A program made the position numbers and the translations under genes. The notes under the pieces were generated by a model, which was given only the letters and a program-made list of their open reading frames with translations, was not told where the DNA came from and made no database searches. DNA of 64,000 bases from an uncultured Pseudohongiella sp. (GTDB taxonomy: Bacteria; Pseudomonadota; Gammaproteobacteria; Pseudomonadales; Pseudohongiellaceae), in the NCBI GenBank assembly GCA_902537815.1, contig CACBCS010000003.1:91320-155319 (forward strand). Reading direction: 5' to 3'. Of the stretch, positions 19,417-26,696 are shown piece by piece; positions within the stretch are counted from its first letter, which is position 1, and the number at the start of each line of letters is the position of its first letter.

Positions 19417-19749
19417 TCAGTTTCCGCCCGTGACCTCACCGTTCCTGGCGTGGACGAACACCGTGAATACCTTGCCCGAATTTTCCATGCGAATCTGGTA
19501 GCGCTGGTTGCTCGATTCACCGACTAAGGTAATCCGCAGAATGTTACCGGCGAATCGTTGTCTGGCCAGATTCACTGCCTGTCGCTCAGTAATGACGCCA
19601 CTCAGTTGGCGGCTATTCCGGACTTCCCGCAGCGGACTCGTTTGGTCCAGCTGGTTCTGTTCAAGCGGCGGCGGAACCTGTCCCTGAACACTCTGACTCC
19701 AAAGTAGCAACAGAGAGAAGAGTAAACTCGGCGTTCCAGTAATTTTCAA
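19417..19749 (-). CDS. secreted PepSY-domain protein
   Basis: Small exported protein of 110 residues: signal peptide LLFSLLLLWSQSVQGQ, then a low-complexity Pro/Gln stretch and one PepSY domain (ITERQAVNLARQRFAGNILR and YQIRMENSGKVFTVFV). PepSY domains are thought to inhibit proteases or sense envelope conditions. A small PepSY gene before a PhoP/PhoQ-type pair is a common arrangement, so it is probably a target or modulator of the system. It is 36 nt upstream of the regulator gene, so likely one operon. Confidence 0.85.
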   Translation of the reverse strand: MKITGTPSLLFSLLLLWSQSVQGQVPPPLEQNQLDQTSPLREVRNSRQLSGVITERQAVNLARQRFAGNILRITLVGESSNQRYQIRMENSGKVFTVFVHARNGEVTGGN

Positions 19750-19797
19750 TTCTCACCTCAGGGGTACAGGCCGCCAGTTTCGACAAGACAAGGAGCC

Positions 19798-20319
19798 TTA
19801 AATTTCAGGTTGTACGCTGACCCGAAGACGTATCTGATCTCCCGGATCAGTATCGGTGCGCACAGAATATTCCTCACCGTTATAAAGGTAAGATACTTGA
19901 TAGCCAACCAGACGCTCTTCTTCTGCCTGCTCATAAGCCGTTTCACAGCGCTGTACAAGCTCAACGTCACGAATCACGCCCCGGTTCCGCCGCACTATAT
20001 CACGTCCCACCGAGTGCCCCAACAGCGCCCCGACCACCGCGCCGACCCGTTTTTTGCTTTTGCCATTACCGACTGCGTTGCCGATTGCGCCCCCAATGAC
20101 AGTACTGAGCAGCACCGGCGTATTGGAGCGCTCATAGGTCGCATAGCGTTCAACCGCCACCTCTTCTTCCCAGCACTGTTCCACAGGTTCTTCGATCGCG
20201 ATGAGCTGGTAAACTGGTCGGGACTCGAGAACTTGGGCATATTCATAGCTCGTTTCCGCTGATGCGCAAGCCGCCCAAAAACTGATTACGGCTAACAAGT
20301 AAACTGACCGTCGATTCAT
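19798..20319 (-). CDS. glycine-zipper 2TM domain envelope protein
   Basis: Exported protein of 173 residues with a signal peptide (LLAVISFWAACASAE). The centre holds a glycine zipper, STVIGGAIGNAVGNGKSKKR followed by VGAVVGALLGHSVGRDI, as in the Rickettsia 17-kDa antigen / SlyB-like families that sit in or near the outer membrane. The last part is a small beta-rich domain (QVSYLYNGEEYSVRTDTDPG). ATG is preceded by AAGGAG. Precise function is unknown. A palindrome lies just upstream of it. Confidence 0.85.
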   Translation of the reverse strand: MNRRSVYLLAVISFWAACASAETSYEYAQVLESRPVYQLIAIEEPVEQCWEEEVAVERYATYERSNTPVLLSTVIGGAIGNAVGNGKSKKRVGAVVGALLGHSVGRDIVRRNRGVIRDVELVQRCETAYEQAEEERLVGYQVSYLYNGEEYSVRTDTDPGDQIRLRVSVQPEI

Positions 20320-20338
20320 TGCTGACTCTCCTTTTCAC

Positions 20339-20355
20339 TTCAGTACGGAACTGAA
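20339..20355. repeat. 17-bp palindrome, copy 1
   Basis: TTCAGT, five bases ACGGA, ACTGAA: a perfect inverted repeat with 6-bp arms, about 20 nt before the start of the glycine-zipper gene. A near-identical copy (15 of 17) lies upstream of miaB at 26600. It could be an operator or the foot of a small RNA hairpin. Confidence 0.5.
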
Positions 20356-20480
20356 AGCTTCAACTGCCCTTTTGCAGTTAGTAACGATTAACCCTTTGAG
20401 GCGTTATCAAAGGTAGCAGCGCCAAGCTGAATCCAAACTGAAGCGATTGTAGATTGTATTGGTCTGCGGAAGGTCTGGGG

Positions 20481-20705
20481 TCAATAATGTGGCGGCTTTT
20501 CGCGGGCAGGATCGACCGCCGACTCAAGCGAACCGTCAGGCGGCGCGTTGAGCTGCTCCTGCAAAATGCGCAGCTGGGCCCGCAGCTCATCTATCTGCCC
20601 CTGCTGGCTGACAACGACCGCATTAAATTGCTCGAGGGCATCTTCCTGAAATGCCAGCTGGGTCTCTATGCCCTCCAATCGATCGTTCGTGTCCTGCATC
20701 TGCAA
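20481..20705 (-). CDS. slyX: SlyX family protein
   Basis: A 74-residue coiled-coil protein: DTNDRLEGIETQLAFQEDAL followed by EQFNAVVVSQQGQIDELRAQ heptads, and the family-typical C-terminal EKPPHY. SlyX is widespread in proteobacteria, but its biochemical role is not established. It is on the same strand as the glycine-zipper gene and divergent from the desaturase. Confidence 0.92.
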   Translation of the reverse strand: MQMQDTNDRLEGIETQLAFQEDALEQFNAVVVSQQGQIDELRAQLRILQEQLNAPPDGSLESAVDPAREKPPHY

Positions 20706-20806
20706 TTCTCCCGGCCTTGAGGTAGACCCGAAAGATTACACTACTGGCTCTTTAAGCAAAATCCGCTACACTGCAGGCTAAGTCACTCAACATTCTATCT
20801 GCAATT

Positions 20807-21952
20807 ATGGAAAAAGCACCGATTAACTGGACAAACATGCTGCTGTTCAGCCTGACACCACTGCTGGCTGTGATTCTGGTTCCACTGTACGGCTACCTCG
20901 ACGGCTACGATCTTTATGAGTGGCTGGTCTTTCTTGGCATGATGCTTTTTTGCGGCCTGTCGATTACGGCCGGATACCACCGGATGTGGTCTCACAAAGC
21001 CTATAAGGGGCATCCCTTCCTGAGATTGATCTTCGCATTGGGGGGAGCCTGCGCCCTACAGAATGATGTGATGCACTGGGCCTCAGATCATCGCCGCCAC
21101 CACCGCCATGTTGATCAGAACGACAGGGACCCGTACTCCGCTGGCCGAGGATTCTGGTTTTCCCATATCGGCTGGATTCTGCGGAACTATGACAGTGGCA
21201 AGGAAGACTTCTCAAACATCAAGGACATTCAGCAGGACAAGATAGCGCTCTGGCAGCACCAGCATTATCTGCTGCTTGTGCTGCTTACTAACATTGCCCT
21301 GCCGGCATTCTTAGGCTTTCTGCATGGCGATATTATCGCTTGTCTGCTCCTGGGAGGGTTACTTAGACTGGTGATGAGCCAGCATGTGACCTACCTGATC
21401 AACTCGATTGCTCACATGTGGGGCAAGCAAACTTACAGCGACGCGAGTTCGGCGCGGGATAACCCCCTGCTCGCACTCATCACCTACGGTGAGGGCTATC
21501 ACAACTATCACCATACGTTCCAATGGGATTATCGCAATGGGGTTAAATGGTGGCATTTCGATCCCACCAAATGGATGATTCGCAGTTTATCTTGGGTGGG
21601 TCTGACCACAGACCTGAAAAGGACCGATCCTGCCCGCGTGGAGACAGCAAGATTACAAATGCAGTACCAGCGAGCACGCGAACAATTCGAGTTTCGCGAC
21701 ATCCCGGACAACCTCCGGGCAAAGCTGGAGCAGGAGTATGAACAGTTCCAGCAATTACTCAGAGACTGGAACGCGACCCGGCAACAGTGGCTTGAAGCGC
21801 GGGAAAAGCGCCTTCAGGAAACGCTTGCGCAATGGGAGCGGATGGAACTGCGCGACAGCTACAGAGAATTGAAATTCGCACTGACAATTCAGCGCAAGCG
21901 ATGGCATGAAGTGTTGCGAAGTCTTCGCTCCGCCGTGGCGACCGCTGCCTAG
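20807..21952 (+). CDS. acyl-CoA/acyl-lipid delta-9 type fatty acid desaturase
   Basis: Membrane di-iron desaturase that introduces a cis double bond in saturated acyl chains, serving membrane fluidity. The 381-residue protein shows the three histidine boxes HRMWSHKAYKGH, DHRRHHRHVD and GEGYHNYHHTFQWD, with four hydrophobic segments between. The last 100 residues are charged and helical, with many Gln, Arg and Glu (LEQEYEQFQQLLRDWNATRQ), probably a coiled coil on the cytoplasmic side. Pseudomonas DesB-type enzymes are about the same length. The gene stands alone, divergent from slyX. Confidence 0.93.
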   Translation: MEKAPINWTNMLLFSLTPLLAVILVPLYGYLDGYDLYEWLVFLGMMLFCGLSITAGYHRMWSHKAYKGHPFLRLIFALGGACALQNDVMHWASDHRRHHRHVDQNDRDPYSAGRGFWFSHIGWILRNYDSGKEDFSNIKDIQQDKIALWQHQHYLLLVLLTNIALPAFLGFLHGDIIACLLLGGLLRLVMSQHVTYLINSIAHMWGKQTYSDASSARDNPLLALITYGEGYHNYHHTFQWDYRNGVKWWHFDPTKWMIRSLSWVGLTTDLKRTDPARVETARLQMQYQRAREQFEFRDIPDNLRAKLEQEYEQFQQLLRDWNATRQQWLEAREKRLQETLAQWERMELRDSYRELKFALTIQRKRWHEVLRSLRSAVATAA

Positions 21953-21967
21953 CAACTCAGCTCTAAG

Positions 21968-21997
21968 TAGACGGATTTTTCGCGGGTGCGTTATAGT
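21968..21997 (+). promoter_or_regulatory. possible promoter of the tlpA-DUF4266-DUF3570-apbE cassette
   Basis: TAGACG, 18 nt, TATAGT lies 165 nt before the first gene of the cassette and just after the desaturase. The long leader that would result has no obvious gene. Promoter strength cannot be judged by eye. Confidence 0.35.
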
Positions 21998-22162
21998 CCG
22001 ACAGGCGGGGTGAACCGGCCGGCACGAATACCAGTAATGTCAGGGAGCGTCTGAGATTGTGGCTAACAGACCGCAGGCATCAGCCAGTCTCAAAGGCGTT
22101 CGCGAAGAGTTTGACAACTCAGACAAACATTTACAGACTTTTGAAGAAATCAAGGAGTCATC

Positions 22163-22669
22163 ATGATGAAAAGAGGTTTTCTGACGCTGGGACTGGGGCT
22201 CATGACGAGCGCGCTGGTTGGTTTGGCCCATGCCGTTGAAGAGGGTGACCCTGCTCCTGACTTTTCCCTTCCGTCAATCTACGCGGACCAACCGGCCATT
22301 GCGCTGGCTGACATGCCGGGTAAAACCGTTTACGTTGACTTTTGGGCGTCTTGGTGCGCTCCGTGCCTAACCTCGCTTCCACTTTACAACGATCTGTACA
22401 ACAAATACCGGGGCCGGGGTCTCGAAGTGGTAGCGATCAATGTGGACAATCCGATCGAAGATGGCCTGGATTTCCTGCTGGACACCCCTTTAGACTTTTT
22501 GATTCCCTCAGACCCGGAAGGAGATATGGCGACACAGTTCAATGTCATCGGCATGCCGTCCTCCTACCTGATCGGACCTGATGGCGAAGTAAAACTGGTG
22601 CACATGGGATTTCGACCGACAGACATGGAGATGATCGAAGCCGCGATCGTCGCAAATCTGCCAGACTGA
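22163..22669 (+). CDS. TlpA/ResA-like periplasmic thiol-disulfide oxidoreductase
   Basis: Exported thioredoxin-fold protein of 168 residues. Signal peptide GLGLMTSALVGLAHA is followed by the AhpC/TSA-like fold with active site FWASWCAPCLTSLP (CAPC, about residues 64-67) and the cis-Pro loop IGMPSSYLIGPDGEV. A good AAGGAG site precedes the ATG. It opens a four-gene cassette (next gene 18 nt downstream). In this setting it likely keeps cysteines of the DUF4266 tail, or of another periplasmic partner, reduced; that is inference. Confidence 0.93.
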   Translation: MMKRGFLTLGLGLMTSALVGLAHAVEEGDPAPDFSLPSIYADQPAIALADMPGKTVYVDFWASWCAPCLTSLPLYNDLYNKYRGRGLEVVAINVDNPIEDGLDFLLDTPLDFLIPSDPEGDMATQFNVIGMPSSYLIGPDGEVKLVHMGFRPTDMEMIEAAIVANLPD

Positions 22670-22687
22670 TTGGGGTTGCCCGCTAAG

Positions 22688-22894
22688 ATGCGACTGATAC
22701 TGTCTTTCATCATGCTTGCACTGCTTGCTGCCTGCAGTCAGGTTCAGCCCTGGGAGCGTGGCTATCTTGCCAAACAGGAAATGGCCTGGGACAGCGATCC
22801 TCTGGAACGCGCTCTCAACGACCACATTTTCTTCAGCAAAGAAGCCTCCTCAGGCGGCAACACTGCGGCCGGCGGCGGTTGCGGATGCAACTAG
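22688..22894 (+). CDS. DUF4266 lipoprotein with Gly/Cys-rich tail
   Basis: Small lipoprotein. Start taken at the ATG of MRLILSFIMLALLAACSQ (68 residues), rather than the upstream TTG in the ORF track. Lipobox LLAACS gives a mature N-terminal Cys. The body has QPWERGYLAKQEMAWDSDP and HIFFSKEASSGG, and the protein ends GGGCGCN, the signature of DUF4266. The terminal CGC could hold a metal or be a site of modification, since the family occurs with DUF3570, a TlpA-type reductase and ApbE. No biochemical role is known to me. Confidence 0.88.
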   Translation: MRLILSFIMLALLAACSQVQPWERGYLAKQEMAWDSDPLERALNDHIFFSKEASSGGNTAAGGGCGCN

Positions 22895-22935
22895 CTTTCA
22901 AGGCTCGCCGGCCTTCAGACCATTGAGGTCACCCT

Positions 22936-24093
22936 GTGAAAAAGCCCGCGTCACGCAGCCTGATAGCTCTGTCCACTTCGGCACTTGCACTGCCCGGCAT
23001 CGCCGAGGCGGATGCACCGCCTCTGGCCTCATCACTCTCTTACAAGATCTCAAACTATCAGGAAGATGACTTAAGTCGTGAACAGGTTCCATTTGGCGAA
23101 CTTGAGCGGTACGACATCGACGTCCATCAATTTCAGTTTGTCTCCCCGCTTGGTCGTGACTATGCGCTGTTCATTGACGCTAATCACGAAAATATGAGTG
23201 GCGCTTCTCCCTGGTTCTCGACAGCAGGCTCCAACGGACAGCCAGTAATCAACATGAGCGGAGCAAGCGGCATCTACGATTCTCGGAGCGAGGTCAGCCT
23301 CGGTGTTCGGTACTATGGCGCACGCGGAAAAATCGGCGGCGCCATTGGCTACTCAGAGGAAAATGACTACCGCGCTAAATACGTCAGCATGAGCGGTTCA
23401 CGGAACTTCAATAACGATCTAACGACCCTGACGGTGAGCCTGAGTCATTCTGATGACAGCATCTTCCCGAGTGACGCTGAGCGCTTTAATCGCGTGCGTC
23501 ATGAGAACAAACAAGCAAGTTCGGTGGCAGTGAGTTTGAGTCAGGTGCTGAACCCAGTTGCCAGTTTCCAGACAGCACTGAGTCTGACCGGGCAATCGGG
23601 CTATTTGTCTGATCCATACAAACTGCAGGACAGCAGGCCTGATGAGAAGACCCAGATTGCTTTCTCGAATTCGCTGCGCTATTTCTTTATCAAGGCAGAT
23701 GGTGCGCTGCAGAGTGACTATCGCTACTACCGCGACGATTTTGGCATTCGTTCCCACACCCTAGATCTGTCCTGGTTCCAGAACGTAACACGATCATTCA
23801 AAATCGTTCCGATGCTGCGCTACTACAGTCAGTCTGCCGCCGACTTTTATACCAATATCGATGATTTTATGAAGCCGCTGTCTGAAAGCCAGTCCAGCGA
23901 TTATCGGCTGTCAGCATTCGGTGCCATCAGCGGGGGTCTGAGTTTCGTTGCGGATTTTGGTGGTTGGAGCGCTACCCTCACCGCCGAACGCTACGTAGCC
24001 AATGAAAAATACTCGGCTTTCACCGTAGCTCAACCCAGCCCCGGACTGGTCCAGTTCACCCGGCTATCGCTCGGCGTCGATTACGCATTCTAA
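22936..24093 (+). CDS. DUF3570 protein, predicted outer-membrane beta-barrel
   Basis: Exported protein of 385 residues starting at GTG with GAGGT upstream. Signal peptide SLIALSTSALALPGIAEA, then repeated amphipathic strands (YALFIDANHENMSGASPWF, SEVSLGVRYYGARGKIGGAI, LTTLTVSLSHSDDSIF). It ends LSLGVDYAF, with the terminal Phe typical of BAM substrates. This suggests a porin-like barrel of about 16 strands, though the family is formally uncharacterised. It is the third gene of the cassette and the only likely outer-membrane member, so it may display or export the DUF4266 partner (inference). Confidence 0.85.
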   Translation: MKKPASRSLIALSTSALALPGIAEADAPPLASSLSYKISNYQEDDLSREQVPFGELERYDIDVHQFQFVSPLGRDYALFIDANHENMSGASPWFSTAGSNGQPVINMSGASGIYDSRSEVSLGVRYYGARGKIGGAIGYSEENDYRAKYVSMSGSRNFNNDLTTLTVSLSHSDDSIFPSDAERFNRVRHENKQASSVAVSLSQVLNPVASFQTALSLTGQSGYLSDPYKLQDSRPDEKTQIAFSNSLRYFFIKADGALQSDYRYYRDDFGIRSHTLDLSWFQNVTRSFKIVPMLRYYSQSAADFYTNIDDFMKPLSESQSSDYRLSAFGAISGGLSFVADFGGWSATLTAERYVANEKYSAFTVAQPSPGLVQFTRLSLGVDYAF

Positions 24094-24108
24094 CCGCATG
24101 GAAATGCC

Positions 24109-25023
24109 ATGAGCACCAATCTGCGCCATGCCGGCTTCAGGGCAATGGGAACTTACTGCGAAATTCAGCTGTACGAAGCATCTCGGATCAGTGCCGCAAA
24201 ACTGGTTCGACGGCTGATCGACGAGGTCAGCCGGCTTGAAAGCAAATATACACGCTATCGAGACGACAGTTTTCTGAGCGAAATCAACCGCAGTGCGGGC
24301 AAGCAGACGGGTATCAAAATAGATATCGAAACTCTGAAGCTCTTTGAACATGCGAGGAGCTGCTATGAACAGAGCGACGGACTGTTTGATATCACGGCAG
24401 GCGTCCTGCGTCGCGTTTGGGATTTCAGTCGCAGGCAGATACCCGACGAATCGGAGCTTGAGGGGCTTTTGCCACTGATCGGGTACGAGAAACTCAACTG
24501 GCGGGACGATACGCTATTGATGCCCGCAAACATGGAAATTGATTTCGGCGGCATCGTAAAGGAATACGCAGCAGACACCCTCGCCACACTGGCGAGGGAA
24601 CTCGGCGTCAGGCGCGGTCTAGTCAATCTCGGAGGCGACTTCGCCGCGATTGGAACACAGCCAGAAAATCGACCCTGGCCGATAGGCATCACCCATCCGG
24701 AAGATTCAACGAAAATGATGTCACACTTTCACTTATCTGAAGGTGGCCTTGCCTCTTCCGGTGATTATGAGCGCTCTTTCATCCTGGAGGGGAAGCGTTA
24801 CAGCCACCTGTTGAATCCCAAAACCGGCTGGCCTTGCTCAGGACTGAGAGCTGTCAGCGTTGCTGCGAATCTCTGCACGGTTGCAGGATCCTTCGCTACA
24901 ATTGCCATGCTTAAGCCAGAGCAGGATGCCATAGACTGGCTGACTGATTCCGGTCTGCCGTTTGTTTTTATGGACGGCACCGGGCAGATCGGCGGGCCAG
25001 GGCTGACTGACTCGAGTTATTGA
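24109..25023 (+). CDS. ApbE family FAD:protein FMN transferase-like protein
   Basis: ApbE enzymes take FMN from FAD and attach it to Ser/Thr of periplasmic electron-transfer proteins. This 304-residue protein has the family core: FRAMGTYCEIQLYE, IDFGGIVKEYAADTLA, LVNLGGDFAAIGTQ, SGDYERSFILEGKRYSHLLN. The usual metal-binding ADAxxT motif near the C-terminus is AGSFAT, so the Asp is Gly. No signal peptide is evident; the protein begins directly with the domain. It is the last gene of the cassette (16 nt after DUF3570), and its end overlaps srkA convergently by 7 nt. No flavinylation target with a classical FMN-binding domain is nearby. Confidence 0.88.
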   Translation: MSTNLRHAGFRAMGTYCEIQLYEASRISAAKLVRRLIDEVSRLESKYTRYRDDSFLSEINRSAGKQTGIKIDIETLKLFEHARSCYEQSDGLFDITAGVLRRVWDFSRRQIPDESELEGLLPLIGYEKLNWRDDTLLMPANMEIDFGGIVKEYAADTLATLARELGVRRGLVNLGGDFAAIGTQPENRPWPIGITHPEDSTKMMSHFHLSEGGLASSGDYERSFILEGKRYSHLLNPKTGWPCSGLRAVSVAANLCTVAGSFATIAMLKPEQDAIDWLTDSGLPFVFMDGTGQIGGPGLTDSSY

Positions 25024-26015
25024 ATGAGCTGCAGCGGCGGTTCGTCAAGGGCTGCAATCTGTTCACGCAGTTCCAGGATATGATCCGACCAATATCTCTG
25101 GGTGTTGAACCAGGGGAAGTTCAGGGGAAAAGCAGGGTCGGTCCAGCGTCTGGCCAGCCATGCACTGTAGTTTATCAGGCGCATGGTTCGCAGGATCTCG
25201 ATCAGCGCCAGTTCGCTCACCCGGAAATCATGAAATTCATTATATCCTTCGACCAGCTCGAGCAGTTGCGCCTGCCTGTGGTCTCGGTCGCCAGAAAGCA
25301 GCATCCACAAATCCTGTATGGCAGGCCCCATCACCGTGTCATCAAAATCAACAAAGTGCGGTGTGCCCTCATGCCACAGAACGTTCCCGAGATGACAGTC
25401 ACCATGGATCCGCAGTGATCGCCAGTCGCCTGTTGACGCAAGCTGTTCTGACATCCTGTCAAACAGATCCCGCATCAGGGTTTCGTACGCGGTAATCAGG
25501 TCAGACGGCAGGAAATCGTTCTCAAGCAGATAACGGCTGCTGTCTAACGCTGTCTCAAGGCGCAAATGTTGCCGATAGCTGAAGCTGCTCTGGGCGCCGA
25601 CGGCGTGGATTCTGGCGACAAATCTTCCCATCGTGAACAGACTATCCAGATCATCGAGCTCTGGAGTCCTACCGATGAGTTGTGGGAACAGCGCGAGCTC
25701 AAAGCCATCAACCTGCACATGTGTTTCATCGCTCGCCAGCTTCATGGGGGGAACTACAGGAATTTCCAGATCGAACAATTCCTGAGTAAAGGCATGCTCT
25801 TCGCGAATTTGCCGAGCCTCCCACCGACCGGGCCTGTAAAATTTCGCAATCAGACTGGTCCCATCGAGCAGACCGATCTGATAGACCCGATTTTCATAAC
25901 TGTTCAGAGCAAAAAAGCGGGCATCCGTGTCGAAGCCAAGGGACTCGACAGCGGCCAGAACCCGATCTGGTGTCAGTGCAGCGAACGGATGCTCGGACAG
26001 TGTCAACCACCCCAC
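25017..26015 (-). CDS. srkA: SrkA, stress response serine/threonine kinase
   Basis: Phosphotransferase-fold (APH) protein kinase linked in E. coli (YihE) to protection from oxidative and MazF-linked cell death. The 332-residue protein keeps LNSYENRVYQIGLLDG, the catalytic loop RIHGDCHLGNVLWHEG, the Mg-binding HFVDFDDTVMGPAIQDLWML, and the C-terminal PAFPLNFPWF and DEPPLQL. The start codon is GTG. It lies 39 nt after the DUF1820 gene on the same strand and so is likely co-transcribed with it. Confidence 0.94.
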   Translation of the reverse strand: MGWLTLSEHPFAALTPDRVLAAVESLGFDTDARFFALNSYENRVYQIGLLDGTSLIAKFYRPGRWEARQIREEHAFTQELFDLEIPVVPPMKLASDETHVQVDGFELALFPQLIGRTPELDDLDSLFTMGRFVARIHAVGAQSSFSYRQHLRLETALDSSRYLLENDFLPSDLITAYETLMRDLFDRMSEQLASTGDWRSLRIHGDCHLGNVLWHEGTPHFVDFDDTVMGPAIQDLWMLLSGDRDHRQAQLLELVEGYNEFHDFRVSELALIEILRTMRLINYSAWLARRWTDPAFPLNFPWFNTQRYWSDHILELREQIAALDEPPLQLIQ

Positions 26016-26054
26016 CCGTCACTCAGGTTGAAACCAGGTCGTTTCATTACCGGT

Positions 26055-26393
26055 TCAGGCATCCTTGTTATCGCTTTTGGTACTGCCGACCAGGGAAACC
26101 GGAAACGGCGTGATTTTATCGCCGTTGGAGATTTTGGCGACACCGGTTTTTTCGACTTCGTCTATTCTGATGATCGCCTGCATCGGGATGAAGCTACGCC
26201 TGACGCCGGAAAATTCTGATTTCAGTTTCTCCTCGCTGGGATCAACCACCACCTGAGAGCGCTCATCGAACAAAAATTCCTCTATTTCGATGAATCCGTA
26301 TAGGTCACTCTGGTAAACCTGTTTGACAAAAATTTCGTACACCTTGCCTTTGTTGAGAAAGGTTATCTTGTAGATTTCTGTCGTATTAGTCAT
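26055..26393 (-). CDS. DUF1820 family protein
   Basis: A 112-residue cytoplasmic protein: IYKITFLNKGKVYEIFVKQV, GFIEIEEFLFDERSQVVVDP, and a Lys/Asp-rich tail. The family is conserved in gammaproteobacteria and often stands next to miaB, as here, but its function is unknown. It starts ATG, divergent from miaB across about 300 nt, and is followed by srkA. Confidence 0.85.
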   Translation of the reverse strand: MTNTTEIYKITFLNKGKVYEIFVKQVYQSDLYGFIEIEEFLFDERSQVVVDPSEEKLKSEFSGVRRSFIPMQAIIRIDEVEKTGVAKISNGDKITPFPVSLVGSTKSDNKDA

Positions 26394-26599
26394 TTAAATC
26401 AATCTCTTAGAGAAACAAAGGTGACGGCAGACGAAACTGGATGCAAACCACGTCAGGAGTTTGCATAACCAGGTTTTCCGGCTACTTGCCGGCTATATAT
26501 TGCGTTCGAGCAGCATAATTCAAGGGCTGCAGCCACTGAGAAGACGCCTCAGACCTGCTATACTGCGCGTGCTCGGTTTGACCGACGCGACCTCGCGAC

Positions 26600-26616
26600 T
26601 TCAGTACCGAACTGAG
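26600..26616. repeat. 17-bp palindrome, copy 2
   Basis: TTCAGT, ACCGA, ACTGAG: matches copy 1 (20339-20355) at 15 of 17 positions and keeps the inverted repeat at five of six pairs. It lies about 80 nt upstream of miaB. Elsewhere in this divergent spacer are a small CCGGC/GCCGG hairpin and a TATATT near 26495. Confidence 0.45.
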
Positions 26617-26696
26617 CGCAAGAGCACCCGATTAACGATGCTTTTGGGATAGAAGTCAATCAGCACATCAATTGAAACGAGTTGGCCGAGGATAGA

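Noticed and set aside
19810-20262. 150-codon plus-strand ORF
   Set aside because: Antisense to the glycine-zipper gene, which has a signal peptide, ribosome site and conserved zipper.
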